Program-made: the position numbers and the translations under genes
Shown here: positions 11,993 to 25,110 of the stretch, in pieces
Position numbering within the stretch: position 1 is the first letter of the stretch
Layout: each line of letters starts with the position of its first letter
Assembly (NCBI RefSeq): GCF_000247695.1
Contig: NW_004624748.1
Coordinates: 5,450,499 to 5,514,498 of the forward strand
DNA from: Heterocephalus glaber
Taxonomy: Eukaryota > Chordata > Mammalia > Rodentia > Bathyergidae
Direction of reading: 5' to 3'
DNA: 64,000 nucleotides
Notes under the pieces: generated by a model
Told to the model about the DNA's origin: nothing
Database searches by the model: none
What the model saw: the letters and a program-made list of their open reading frames with translations, nothing else

Positions 11993-12067
11993 CTGTTTTT
12001 TGTCAGTAGATACATTGGCCATCTCTTCATTATCTCCTGATGGTCCACACTTTCCCTCTTCATTTTT
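11993..12067 (-). CDS. CDADC1: CDADC1 exon 3 (25 codons)
   Basis: Short coding exon too small to stand out as an ORF. The minus strand from 12067 reads KNEEGKCGPSGDNEE and ends STDKKQ, matching the linker that precedes the first deaminase domain of CDADC1. The acceptor is a pyrimidine-rich tract ending TTAATTAG (AG at 12069-12068). The donor is CAG|GTGAAC, a usable but non-consensus GT site (GT at 11992-11991). The exon is exactly 75 nt and phase 0-0, so skipping it would keep the reading frame. It joins in frame to exon 4, which starts with VKK. It is hydrophilic and probably disordered. Confidence 0.9.
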
Positions 12068-12454
12068 CTAATTAAAACCAGATTAAGAGGGGAAAAGATT
12101 AATATTGTTAATTCAATGTTTCCATATTTAAAGGCTGGTTTCCTTGGCTTTGAAGCATTCTTTTTTTCTTTGATGAAACTCTGCATTGACTTCCACTTTG
12201 TTCAGGGATCAAGTTCAAACTATATTTAACCTACTAAATAAGGCCTTTATAATTGCTTTCTATACTTTCCCATAATATAGGATTGAAATTATGATTAGAA
12301 AAAATTTTGTAGTTTACAATTCCAGAACTGGGGCAATTTTGAATGATGGAAAATTCCAAAGGGTACCCATGGCTATGAAGGACTAAGGTAGAATAGGGGT
12401 AAGTTAATTGGAGTTGACAATATAGGAAAATATGAAGCAGTGGTATTACATGTG

Positions 12455-12900
12455 GATTGTGATATGCAGAATAAAGGCCCCTGGAGCCTGTGACCATATT
12501 ATGTTAATGGCAAAAGGGAATTAAGGTTATAGATGGAATTAAAGCTGCTAATCATCTGCCTCAATTGGGGAGATTATCCTGGATTATAGTGGACCCAATG
12601 TTATCACAAGGGTCATTATATTTGAAAAAGGGAAGCAGGAAAGTCAGGCTGATACACATGAGAAAGACTCAACTGGCCATTGCTAGCTTTGAAGACAGAA
12701 AGGGCCCATGAGCCCAGAAATGTAGGCAGTTTCCAAAGCTGCAAAAGGCAAAGAAACAAATTTTTTCTGAGAGCTTCCAAAAGGAACTCAGCTCTGCTGA
12801 CACTTTTAGCCACTAAGACCCATTTTGAACTTCTGACCTATAGAGCTGTACGATATTTGTTTTAGTCATAAATTTTGTGATAATTTATTATAGCAGCAAT
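12455..12900 (+). repeat. Ancient mammalian interspersed repeat (class not assigned)
   Basis: Phrases such as GGGGAGATTATCCTGGATTA, ATCACAAGGGTCATTATA, GACCCATTTTGAACTTCTGA and TGATAATTTATTATAGCAGC belong to a repeat found throughout placental mammals. I recognise it but cannot name the family safely. It lies in CDADC1 intron 2. Confidence 0.5.
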
Positions 12901-13640
12901 TTTTAAAAATACAGGGATTCCACAAGTCTCCTTTAAAAGTGAAACTTGAAGTACATAGAAAGTTTTGAGGCAGGAGCCAAATTCCTTCATTTCACCAAGT
13001 ACTCATCAAACCCTTTTTAAATTGTTAGCCTATACCTAACTGCTCAGGGTGCAATCTTCCCACAGACCTTATGATTTATGAGCATACAAAAGTGACTATG
13101 TGTAGCTTAAGACAAAGTGACATAGTTGAATTCTATGAACCCCAAAGTAGGTGGGATAGTTAATAAATTGGGGAAAAATTTAAAGTATGAATAGGAAACT
13201 TGGTGAATATTAACCTGAGTTGCATGAAACAAGTGTTGGATTCCACGAAAAGAACAACTTCCAAGGAAACCCATCTCCTAGGAATGAGTTTTCTATTCAA
13301 GCACAACAGGAAGTAGAGGAAGCAAGGGGTGCTTATATAGCTACCCCTTGATATATAAAAGTACCAGAGGACACAATGCGAAGAGTTGAGAGAAAGGGAC
13401 AATATGAGATGTATAGAGAAAAATGAGGGAACAAGTTATTCTAATTCTTAGATTTAAGGTAATTTGTTAAAGTCTAACAAACTAAAATAAAGAACTATGA
13501 ACTAATAAGACAGAGATTTTAAATGACAGCCATTTTCCTAGTGGTGATTTCTAACCTAAAATTTTTAATTAATTATATCCCCCCATGTCTCATAAATAAT
13601 TACTTTTCCTCCCTCATTTAGTTTTATAACAGTCTCTTAA
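12900..13640. other. CDADC1 intron 2 sequence without recognised content
   Basis: AT-rich, with no exon or repeat I can name. An 80-codon minus-strand ORF at 13160-13402 has no recognisable similarity and no splice support. Confidence 0.5.
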
Positions 13641-13778
13641 AAATTCCTAATTTTGTTTTGTTTTGTTTTGAGACAGGTCTCACATGTAATTCAGGCTGGC
13701 CTTGATCTCATGACAGTCCTCCTGCCTCAGCCTGCCAGGTGCTGGGATTACAGGTGTGTGCCACTACACCCAGCTAAA
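13640..13778 (-). mobile_element. B1 SINE
   Basis: Complement of B1: TTTTGTTTTGAGACAGGTCT, AATTCAGGCTGGCCTTGATC, GCTGGGATTACAGGTGTGTG. The A tail appears as a TTTTG repeat. Confidence 0.85.
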
Positions 13779-13984
13779 ACTTCTTAGTATTATATTTAAT
13801 GTATATCACAAACAATCCTTAAAGAGTATCCAAACAGTGTAACAGAAAAACTCACTGACAACAGAAAAACTCAGGCAGTTATATTTGGAAGTAATTATAA
13901 GTTCATAATACACTAACGTTGGCAAAAATTACAATTTAAATGTCCAATAAGAGGATAGGGCAATTGATACAAGTGTAATTTATT

Positions 13985-14190
13985 AAAATCATAATGAAAG
14001 AACACATAGTGCATAGCATAAGCCAGGAACTTAGAGCTTTATACATATTAATTAATTCCTTGCCCATAAACATCTCATGTAGCATGTACTAGCATGAAAA
14101 GGAAGTTGACATAGAGGTAAAGCAACTTACCCCAAAGTATACAACTGGTAGGAGATGGAGTCAGGAACTGAACTCAGGCAAGCTCAAAAC
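13985..14190 (+). repeat. MIR fragment
   Basis: AGAGGTAAAGCAACTTACCC, ACTGGTAGGAGATGGAGTCA and GGAACTGAACTCAGGC match the MIR consensus pattern. Ancient and diverged. Confidence 0.55.
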
Positions 14191-14440
14191 CAAAAAACTG
14201 GCTATTCTTACAATACTAGAGTAAGTTGCTGCCTTATTGTTTATAATAATATTGCAACACATGTATTTTCTTATATTTAACTGAAAAGGGTAGGATCTAC
14301 AATCAAATGATCTCAAATGAGTAAAGGAAGAAAGATTGAGAATACAAAAATGTCAGTCTTTAGATGGTAGAAATATGAATTATTTTCTTTTGCCCACTTT
14401 GTGAATAATGGGTATATGTTATTTTGGTAACTTATAAACA

Positions 14441-14527
14441 CTTTTTTTTTTTTTGTACCAGGGATCGAACTCGGGACCTTGCGCTTAAGAGGCAGGCAGT
14501 AGAACCACTAAGCTAAATCCCCAGCCC
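14441..14527 (-). mobile_element. ID SINE
   Basis: T12 then GTACCAGGGATCGAACTCGG...CACTAAGCTAAATCCCCAGC. A full reverse copy. Confidence 0.85.
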
Positions 14528-15482
14528 TATAAATACTTTTAAAAAGACAAAAATGTCAAAAGCAGTTATTTCCAATACAGTTACATGTCAAATTGCATGT
14601 TGGAAATTCTGTGACTTACTTTGAATAGTGAAGGTAGAATACAGAATTTAAGTGAAATAATCTTATTACTTTACTTTAGCTTTAAAAACATTATTTTTCC
14701 TAATAGATATTTGTAACTCACAGTGGTAATAGCTCATTTTTCCAATCTAAAAATAGAAGTCATTCTCCTACGCTGTGCTGTTTATTGTGTATATAGTATT
14801 TATATGTAATAAGATTGTCAATACCATATAATTTATTACCCAATTATATATTGTTGATGTTTACATTCTATGAAGACTATATGCAATTAAACTGGAAAAA
14901 TTATACTACAGTAAATGGTAAAGAAATAAAGAGATGTATGTGTACATTTCCTTTACACTGGTTTTTATGATTATTCTTAATACACATTTCTAACCTGCTT
15001 TGATCATCTGAGATTTTTTTAAAAAGGACTTACATAGAATAAGAAACCAATTAGCAAGACACCTAATTAGCAATCAGTAGATTAACTGTTAATAATAGTT
15101 TATTTTAAAGGGAAGACTAAGATAAATAAGACATGGCTTCTAACTTTAACCAATTTACAGGTCAGTGAGAGGGAAAAATGACCTAGATAAAACACCAACA
15201 ATATATAATTGGATAATGAATTATGTGGTATTGACAATAATCTTATTGGCCTAACATAAATACCATACAACTAATAAACATGGCACAATCTGAGTGACTA
15301 CTCTGTTCTTAGATTGGAAAGATGAGCTATTAGCACTGTGAGTTACAAGTATCACACTAACCCATAAAAGTTTTCTCAAATCTTAAGACTTGCCGAATTT
15401 GGTTTTAAGTGTGACTGCAACTGGAACAATAAAGGTCACTGCTTTGCTAAGGGTAAAAACTAACTATGGAAACAAATTATAC
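14528..15482. other. CDADC1 intron 2 sequence, AT-rich
   Basis: No gene, SINE or LINE recognised. It is rich in TTATA/ATAAT runs. Confidence 0.5.
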
Positions 15483-15580
15483 CTGAGATTTTTGCCTTTG
15501 GGCCTCTACTCCTGGAAAGAGCTCCATCCACAGACTGAGCAGAGTGAAGAGGTTGACTTTAGAAAGCCTTGGTATTTGAC
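15483..15580 (-). CDS. CDADC1: CDADC1 exon 2
   Basis: The minus strand from 15580 begins GT then CAA ATA, completing the split codon left by exon 1, and encodes QIPRLSKVNLFTLLSLWMEL followed by FPGVEAQRQKSQ. This matches the N-terminal segment of CDADC1. The acceptor is TTTTGTAG (AG at 15582-15581) and the donor is CAG|GTATAA (GT at 15482-15481). Length is 98 nt: two bases of a split codon plus 32 codons. Splicing 1-2-3-4 gives an uninterrupted frame of about 144 residues. A 126-codon ORF on the plus strand over this exon is an antisense shadow. Confidence 0.92.
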
Positions 15581-16117
15581 CTACAAAAGGGAGGGCAAAT
15601 ACTTCAGGATTTTACTGGCAATGACAAAAGGAATTAAGCTTAAAGTCATTTGGGTGCTGCAGCCTTCGTTCGGCAGCTTTAGCACAGGAAAGAGACAATG
15701 GAATAGCGGACAAGAGAATCATAGCTTTTTAGCAGCAGACACTACAGTCTCCCTTGAGGTGACCTCCTGAAGCACTTTGCAAATTTAGGTCCTTTTTTCA
15801 GCCCTCACCTGGCCAAAAAAAAAAAATAACATAACTGAGGCACGTCGCTATGGGGACGACCCAAAGAAAGTTGGGAAAGTCCTTGCATCTGACGTCGTGG
15901 TGCAGCAAGTTTATCTCTGGTTTGTGTTGAGGTGTTGCTACAAAGGCAGTGATTAGGAACACTGCCTAAAAATGCTTCGACCGTGAAGAGTCATGTGCCG
16001 TTAATGTGGAAATTAAGGCAAAAGCATGACTTGGGAAACCGTTTAGGTTCTTTAACCCCGAGATGTCTGCTCTCGGTCCCTCAAGGAATAGTATGGGGGG
16101 CAACGAGTACTTTACAA

Positions 16118-16320
16118 ACCGGAGTAGCCGGGCGCAGTGGTGCATGGGGGTAATCCCAGCACTTTGAGAGGCTGAGGCAGGAGGATCACGAGTTCGAGGC
16201 CCAGCCCGGGCAATTTAACGAGACACCGCTCCCATCTTAAAAAATAAAAAATGCTAGGGATGTAGCATAGAGCGAAAGCTCAGGGTTCAATCCCAAGTAC
16301 TGAGAAAGGGGGGGGGGGGA
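16118..16320 (+). mobile_element. B1 + ID composite SINE in CDADC1 intron 1
   Basis: GCCGGGCGCAGTGGTGCATG through GAGGCTGAGGCAGGAGGATC is a 7SL-derived half. A degraded ID half follows (GCTAGGGATGTAGCATAG...GGGTTCAATCCCAAGTACTG) and then a G11 tract. It lies about 190 bp downstream of the exon 1 donor in the transcribed direction. Confidence 0.75.
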
Positions 16321-16502
16321 GCAGATAACATCCGTGAGGTGAGGTCCCCGTGGCAGAGGCGGGGATGCGCCCATAGCGGCTATGAGACACCTAGGAGCCG
16401 GAGAGCAGACGAAGTAGGGGATGCAGGGAACCCGGAGTTCAACGGCGGGAGACGCGCAGGGCAGAGCGCAGGGGTGGCAGAAGCAAGGTCGTAGGCACTC
16501 AC

Positions 16503-16584
16503 CCGTCATGCTGCCAGTCTGGGTGCTGACTGACCGCCCAGCGCCCACACTCTCCAGATTTTGCATCTGCCCTGCTTCTTTCAT
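16503..16584 (-). CDS. CDADC1: CDADC1 exon 1, coding part (start codon)
   Basis: Start of CDADC1. The minus strand from 16584 reads MKEAGQMQNLES then VGAGRSVSTQTGSMTG, agreeing with the CDADC1 amino terminus. The open frame runs on past 16503, but the GTGAGT donor at 16502-16497 ends the exon, leaving one base of a glycine codon that exon 2 completes. The start context is weak (T at -3), and an out-of-frame ATG with A at -3 lies 49 nt upstream (16633-16631). No hydrophobic signal peptide is visible. The exon sits at the edge of the CpG-rich promoter region. Confidence 0.93.
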
Positions 16585-16745
16585 TCAAGCCTAGTAGCCT
16601 CTGCTGACCATGAAATCTGTCCCTGTCAGGCATGGTCCTGACAGAGCTACTCGGCTGCAGGCAACCCTAGCAACTGATAAGCAATGGCCAGCTCGGCGCA
16701 GCCAGATGACGTCTAAGCCCGGCAGTCGCTGCACGGCGCCCCTTG

Positions 16746-16753
16746 TGACGTCA
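16746..16753. promoter_or_regulatory. Perfect cAMP response element (CRE)
   Basis: Palindromic TGACGTCA, the full CREB/CREM/ATF site, lies 162 bp upstream of the CDADC1 start codon. Near matches are at 16707-16714 (TGACGTCT) and, inside intron 1, at 15890-15897 (TGACGTCG). Full CREs within about 200 bp of a start site in unmethylated CpG islands are often functional. Occupancy here is inference. Confidence 0.7.
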
Positions 16754-17252
16754 GACGAGGCGTGGACCCCGCGGTCCAGTGTTCACCTCTGGCCGAGGCC
16801 GGGCTGTGTGAAACCTTGGGCGGTGGATTGGTTGGAGCCCGTATTCGTGGTGCGCTCTGTTTTTAACGGGATCAGGTCACCTGAGGATTTCTCTGTTTGA
16901 GGTCTTAGGTTGGGCAGAATGACGTGGTCATGGTTGTACAGAGTTGAGAATTTTGGTCAGAGAGCGAAAGAGCTTCGTTGAAGTAGAAACCTGCCCGGTT
17001 CTGTTTAGAGAACCTGAGGGGCGGCGGGCCGGAGCTGGCGGGCGGGGACGGCTGCCCTTCCCTGCTGTCGGCCACTGCTCACCGTTCGGGAACTGAGTGC
17101 CCCTGAGCGCCATGGGGCGGGTCTACTTACCAGACACGCGAACACTTTAAGACGAGGAACTGTAATTGGGTAAAGGTGTGAGGAGGAAGTAACAAGTGGC
17201 CTCCGGGAATTCTGAAAAGTAGGCTGACTTTGTGAGTTTGCACCAAGTGCTT

Positions 17253-17452
17253 TTTTTTTCGTCTCTGTACTGGGGATTGAACCCAAGAGCTTGCGCATCC
17301 TGGATAAGCATGGCAACACTAAGCTACATCCCCAGTCCTTTTTAGTTTTATTTATTTGTTTATTTGTTTGTTTATTGAGACAGGAACTTGGTATCGTCCT
17401 GCCTCAGCCTCCCAAGTAACTGGGATTACAGATGTGGGCCACCGCATCTCAA
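17253..17452 (-). mobile_element. B1 + ID composite SINE
   Basis: The plus strand shows the ID complement (TACTGGGGATTGAACCC...AAGCTACATCCCCAGTCC) and then the B1 complement (GAGACAGGAACTTGG...GGGATTACAGATGTGGGCC), so on the minus strand the order is B1 then ID. It lies just upstream of the CDADC1 CpG-rich region. Confidence 0.75.
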
Positions 17453-17639
17453 GGGCCAAGTACTTTTTGTTGAAGTGACCCAGGCCTAACTCGAAACGAA
17501 GCTCCTCCCTCCCCAGTGACTCAGAACCCAGTTTCGGTCACCAACTCATGTTACCACAACTTGAAGTACTGACAATAACAAGACACACAAAACTGCTCTC
17601 AAACTATGATAGCAAAAGCTGAACGTTAGGAAAATACAT

Positions 17640-18060
17640 CATTTGAAAAGTACTGAAATGAGAATCTTCAGTGTTGATGGTATGGCTGTGATTCATTTTT
17701 CTTTATAGTATTCAACTGTAGGTATATACCCCAATTTGAGTTGAAGAGCATTTGGACCATTTGCCGATTTTTGCTATTGCAAACAAACAAAAATGCTTCT
17801 ATAAACACTTTCGTGTTTGTCTCATGTTTATATGTGCGATTTTTTTTAGGAGCCATAGTTAGAATAGAATTCTTGGGTTTTTATTATTGAGTTTATTAGA
17901 CAATGTTGAAATGTTTTCCAAAGGGATTGAACCAATTACATAGTTCTACATTCCCATCAGTTTTTGCATATGTCAGAAATTAAAGTGTACACTTTACATA
18001 GTGCACTTTATTGTATGTAAATTATACCGTAATACAGTGGTTTTATTTTGAATAAAAAAA
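17640..18060 (-). mobile_element. LINE-1 fragment
   Basis: The minus strand contains the phrase for the end of L1 ORF2 (GGGAATGTAGAACTATGTAA, GGAAAACATTTCAACATTGT). It is old and broken by stops. Confidence 0.6.
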
Positions 18061-18104
18061 ATTCTTGACATTGCCAGTCTGTCATTTTGGTTGATACAGA
18101 ATGA

Positions 18105-18312
18105 TCTTGCTGGGTACAATGGTGTCAGCCTATAAACCCAACTCCTCTGGAGACTGAGATAGGAGGATTCCAAGTTTAAATCAGTCTTGGTAACTGAGAC
18201 ACTATCTCAAGATTTTAAGAAAGGTGTGGGACTGGGAGTGTAACTCAGTGGTAGAGTACTTGCCTACAGTGTACAAGGCCCTGGGTTCAATTGCCAGTAC
18301 TGAAAAAAAGAA
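18105..18312 (+). mobile_element. B1 + ID composite SINE
   Basis: B1-like left half (GGTACAATGGTGTCAGCCTA...GACACTATCTCAAGA) fused to an ID-like right half (GACTGGGAGTGTAACTCAGT...GGGTTCAATTGCCAGTACTGAAAA). This arrangement is the B1-dID type known from several non-murid rodents. Confidence 0.75.
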
Positions 18313-18664
18313 AATAGAAGAGAAAAAGTATTTTGTGATTTTACTTTTCCTCATTTCTACTTAGATTGAACATCTTATCATATGCTGATTGATTGTACAT
18401 GTTTCCTTTCTATAAAATACTAGTTATTTTCATGTCTGATTGTTTATTTTTTATTGATTGGTAAGCATTCTTTATATGCTGGATAATCATTTTAAACTGA
18501 GCATATATGGTAAACATGGTCACCCCATTTCAGCTTGCTTTTCCACTTTCTATATGATGTCTTTCAGTGCACAGTTCTTTAATATGTCAAACACACCAAT
18601 AATTTTAGTGGGTTTTCATCTTTATATCCTTAAAAAATAACTTTCCTACTCAAGACTCTTTTGG

Positions 18665-18750
18665 GATGTATGTGATGCTGGGGATTGAACTCAGAGCCTC
18701 ACATATGCTAGGCAAATGCTCCACCTCTGAACCACATTGTTAGACCTAAA
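18665..18750 (-). mobile_element. Old ID SINE
   Basis: Degraded complement: TGCTGGGGATTGAACTCAG...GCTAGGCAAATGCTCCACC. The tail is not preserved. Confidence 0.6.
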
Positions 18751-19646
18751 GATATGCTTTCATATTTTCCTCTAAAAAATCATAAATTTTCCCTTTTATG
18801 TTTAATCCTCATGTATATAGAATTAATCAGTGTATAGTGTGAGATAGATATGAATTTTTATTTTATTTTCAATGGCAGATAATTGATTATCCTACCACTA
18901 TTTTCTCATTGATGTGCAATTCCACTTCTGTCATGTGTCAAATTTCCAAATACACATTAGTCCATTTCTGGGCTGCCCCTCACATCCTTACATTCTTCAA
19001 TCCTTAAAATTCTTGGCCATTTAATCTTCCATGTAAGTTTAGGTTCCTATTGTCATATCCCTAAAACTACTCTACTTAAATATTGATTGAAAGTGTATTA
19101 AATTTATAGATAAATTTGAGATATGTAGCTTTCCTGTCCATGAACATAGAGCATTTGTATGAGCATAGTATGCTGGGTTTTTCACAAGTTTTTCAAGAAG
19201 ATTCGTAAGTTCTCTCTACAAAAATTATACATGTATGTACAATTTAATGTACTTTTAGTCTTATAAATGACATTTTAAAATTATATTCATAAGTATTTAT
19301 GACTAGTGAATGGAAATGTGATTTTTATATATTAATCTTATATTGAGAAATCTTGCTAAACTATTGATTCTATTAATACTATTATAATTCTATTTATTTT
19401 TAGCTTCTTTATTATACTATTTTTAGTTTCTTTGGTTTCTAGACTAAAACTATATCATCTACAAATAATGATGATTTTATTTATGTCTTTCTAATCCTCA
19501 AACCTTTTCTCATTTTCTTTTCTTACTGAACTCTAGGATCTCCAGGGAAATAAAATAATGAATAGAGGTAATGGTACCAGGCATCCTTTCTTGTTCCTGA
19601 TTTTAAAGAAAATAATTTTAATGATAAACCTTAAGGTATGGTTTTT

Positions 19647-19660
19647 TGCTGTAGGCTTTT
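19647..19660. repeat. Target-site duplication, left copy (RIC1 retrocopy)
   Basis: TGCTGTAGGCTTTT, matching 25097-25110 exactly. LINE-1 sequence runs into the left copy and resumes after the right copy, so it marks the limits of the 5.4-kb insertion. Confidence 0.88.
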
Positions 19661-19744
19661 TTTTTTCTTTTTTTAGATTTGAGAGATGTTTATTTTATCT
19701 TTGATACAGTTTGGGTACTTTCTGTAAAACCTATTTTCTTTCCT

Positions 19745-19996
19745 CTCTTTTCTTTTTTTTCTTTCAGGACTCGGGATTCAACCTAGGGTGTTTTCACTGA
19801 GCTACATTCCCAGTCGTAGCCTTTTTAAATTTTGAGACAGTGTCTCAGTCACTAAACTGCCCAGGCTGGGCTGTTTTGTTTTTGATACAGGATCTCTCTA
19901 TGTATGTAATTCAGGCTGGCCTTGAACTCATGGTGGTCCTCCTGCCTCAGCCGCCTGAGTACTGGGATTACAGGTGTGCAGCACCATGCCTGGAAA
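19745..19996 (-). repeat. ID + B1 SINE cluster
   Basis: The plus strand shows an old ID complement (GGGATTCAACCTAGGG...GAGCTACATTCCCAG) followed by B1 complement (GGCTGGCCTTGAACTCATGG, CTGGGATTACAGGTGTG). It sits in the 3' UTR part of the RIC1 retrocopy, so it came after that copy or was carried by it. Confidence 0.75.
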
Positions 19997-21172
19997 AAGA
20001 CCAAGCCTGTTGATTAACACTGTGTTGAACATCTAATTGTTAATAGTTATAACACCTCTTTTAGTATGCAAAGAGTTTGTCAAATGAACTTTAACTTGTC
20101 CTGAAATCATGTGGCAGAAACCTTTGAGCTCTTGGAATGAGGTGCCTTAAACACATGTTGGGATAAACAGAAATGAAAAGGCAGAGGAAAAAGAAACTTA
20201 AAGACATCTATTTACATGTTAGTATTTATGCACTGTAATTGTAACTCTCACATTTGCATTGAGAGACTAACTCCTGCTTATGTTAGAATGTATTATGCAC
20301 ATAAGGCAGCTTTTTCCTGAAGAGTGCAGGGAGCTGCCCAGGAGCCCTCTGACTTCAAGTCTTAGAAAAGGTAGCTCAAATTTTATATGAAAGTGCCAGG
20401 AATACAAGAAGAGTGCAAGGGTGACCAGTTGGAGATAGAAAAGAGGCAGGAAAATCAAACCACACCCATCATAGCCCTCAGGTACTCCATGTGGACCTGC
20501 AGCAGTTCCTTCACAGGCCGCTTGGTTTGCTTCTGTCTTTGGAAATTCACAAACAGGAAAAACTTACAGATTCCTTTTATTTTGGAATATTTCCAAAGAT
20601 TACTTTTAGCCTAATCTGTAGAGGCCCATCTGTCCACTGCATGAAGTCCTGTCTTTATGTTTTGTAATGCCTCTCCGTCTACCTCTGAAGACTGTGCAGT
20701 AACCAAATCTGATTATTGAAGATTCTCTAAGAATCAGGCCTATGACAATGCACCAATCCAGACACCCTGCCTCCATGAAAATATGTAACAAGTACAGGAG
20801 CTGGACTTGAGATTTGTGAGGTCCTTTACTTGCCAGCTCCATGGAGATGTGTTCCAACTCTGACTGGGTCAAACTGAGTGTGGAGAAATTTTCATCTACC
20901 ATTGTCCAGTCCCCATTTACCATGGACCTACTTTCAGTCAGGTCTGTGGATGAACCAATGCTGCATTCATCACCTTTAGTAGATAAAGGTGACAAGAAAG
21001 CATCTTGCATTTGTGGTCCATGGGATGAGGCTTTGTCTGTCTCATTATGGGTTGGGCTAATGTTGCTGAGCCAGCTCTGACTCCGTTGCATGTTAGAGAC
21101 ACCAGTGTCCATCTCAAGGTTTATAAAAGGGTCAGCTGATTGAGACTTTAAGAACTGCTCTCCTACTGTTCA

Positions 21173-21490
<318 letters not shown>

Positions 21491-21550
21491 CTATAAGATG
21501 AATTTACTAGGAGGAGCATTTTCAAGTGATTGGGATAAACTGATGCTTCA

Positions 21551-22532
<982 letters not shown>

Positions 22533-22886
22533 TCATGATGAGCTGTCCAGCAAGGTTCAGCATAATGAACCTGCTGTGGCATTTTCAGGGTGATTCCATT
22601 CTCTGTACTCACAGATGTCACAGTGACAGATACTACCGGGGAAGGGTGAGGAATGTAGGGTGACCTAGAGACCTCCTGAAGAACATGAATACCAGCAGTA
22701 GTATTTGAACCATCAGATTTTCTTTCAATACTATAAAGACATATTGAACAGTCTGCTCTAAATACTATTACCATGTCCTGGAAGACACTAAGCAATAATG
22801 TTTCCGCTTGTGCCTTGGTGACATGGGCAAAGGCATTGTCCAGATTTGATGTTCGTAAGTATACTCTGAGTTCTTCTCGACGGTCA

Positions 22887-23072
<186 letters not shown>

Positions 23073-23422
23073 CTAGATAGGTACTGGAAATCTGTACAAC
23101 ATGCCAATGCCGATGTCCAAGTATTGCTTAAACCTTGAGACTCTAAACCTCCATCTGCAAATAAGCTCTTTTCCTGCGTGGGTTTATGCTCAGAGTGTGC
23201 TGAGGAATTCCTGGGATTCTGGGATTGTGAGGTCTCTCCACAGTTCAAGTACAAGCGATCCTCTCCCTGAAGCAACACTTGCTCTTGGTTACTCATACAA
23301 GGGTTTACATACAAGAGTACGCTCTTGATAAACTGAAATAGCAGAATGCTGGGCTGTTTAACTCTACTCCTTAGGTCAGCCTCAAGTGAAGTGTGTAGAG
23401 AACCAGATCCACTGATCACTCA

Positions 23423-24040
<618 letters not shown>

Positions 24041-25096
24041 GCTCTAATTTATGCTATAGCAACATGGCTCCAGTGGTGTTATCTATTGTATAAACCTGCA
24101 CAGAACCACTTGTACAACCAAATGCCATTAGCCGATATTTGTTATTTACTGCTACACATGTTCCATCAACAACATCTTGTGGCCAAACTCCATAAAGTTG
24201 CTCTGCAGTAAATCTACTTGACATTGGTGTAATAAATCCAACTTTACCATCATTAAACACAACAGCAAACTCATAAGGTGTGGCACGGTATTCCATGTCT
24301 TTGACATGCACATCTGTAAAGCCCAGGAATGAACCTACTCTAGATGACAGCAGATCTACTGAAAAGGGTACTGTGCAAAGATTAATGGTTTTCCATTTGT
24401 CATTCCTTCCCAGTAAATAAGACGAAGAAGACCATCAGAAGTAGCAACCAGGAGATCTTCCAGCACAGACTGCAAACTCATAATGGGTGACTGCAAATCC
24501 AATATTTTCCTCATCTCTAAATTTAATGCTGGAAAAAATAAAATAAAATAAATTTAATGCTGGAGCACACTGTTCTTCCTTAAAATGGGGTGTCCCCTTC
24601 ATTTGTGGACTTCCTTTGGCATACACTGGTTCATAAAGGTATTTGTCCCCTCTTGAAGATGTATATGAAAAAATAAGATGTAGCCATTTGCTGTTGAAAC
24701 AGCTATCATGGTACTATCTGGCCACCATTCAGCTTGTTTATAGGATCCAAACTGAGCAGATGATTTTGCAGTTTCCTTGTAGACTACAATTAATACACTA
24801 GGTCGACAGAGGCTCAGGAGGGCCGGGGCCAGCACGGCGAAGAAAGCCCTCTGAGGGTCCGACTGGATGTGGAAAGGCGCCTCGGCTGGGCTCCCCATGG
24901 GGCAGAGCAGTCTCTTGGGCCAGCCCCTCAGGAAATACATGCGCCGCCTGGTGGCCCCGGCCTGGCCCCTTCAGTCACGTTCAGTGGCCCCATGCCGGAG
25001 GCGGCCACGGTGGCAAGTCGGGGCATGTGCCCACTGGCCAGGCTGGGCCAGGCCGACGCTGCGTATGGGCCTGAGGGTGGCGAAGGGAAGGGGAGC

Positions 25097-25110
25097 TGCT
25101 GTAGGCTTTT
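25097..25110. repeat. Target-site duplication, right copy (RIC1 retrocopy)
   Basis: TGCTGTAGGCTTTT, identical to 19647-19660. LINE-1 sequence continues beyond it (GATAGCTGTCC...). Confidence 0.88.

Larger units (their letters stand above)
16320..17130 (-). promoter_or_regulatory. CDADC1: CDADC1 CpG-rich promoter and 5' region
   Basis: The stretch around and upstream of CDADC1 exon 1 is much richer in G+C and CpG than its AT-rich surroundings, as expected of a CpG-island promoter. It contains a perfect CRE palindrome TGACGTCA at 16746-16753 and a near match TGACGTCT at 16707-16714. No obvious TATA box is seen close to the start codon. The exact transcription start is not determined from sequence. 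Because MLNR lies far upstream on the same strand, I see no evidence for a bidirectional partner gene. Confidence 0.75.

Noticed and set aside
15390..15770. 126-codon plus-strand ORF
   Set aside because: It lies exactly over CDADC1 exon 2, whose minus-strand reading has clear homology and splice sites.
16237..16502. Continuation of the CDADC1 exon 1 frame to 115 codons
   Set aside because: The GTGAGT donor and in-phase joining to exon 2 show that this part is intron.
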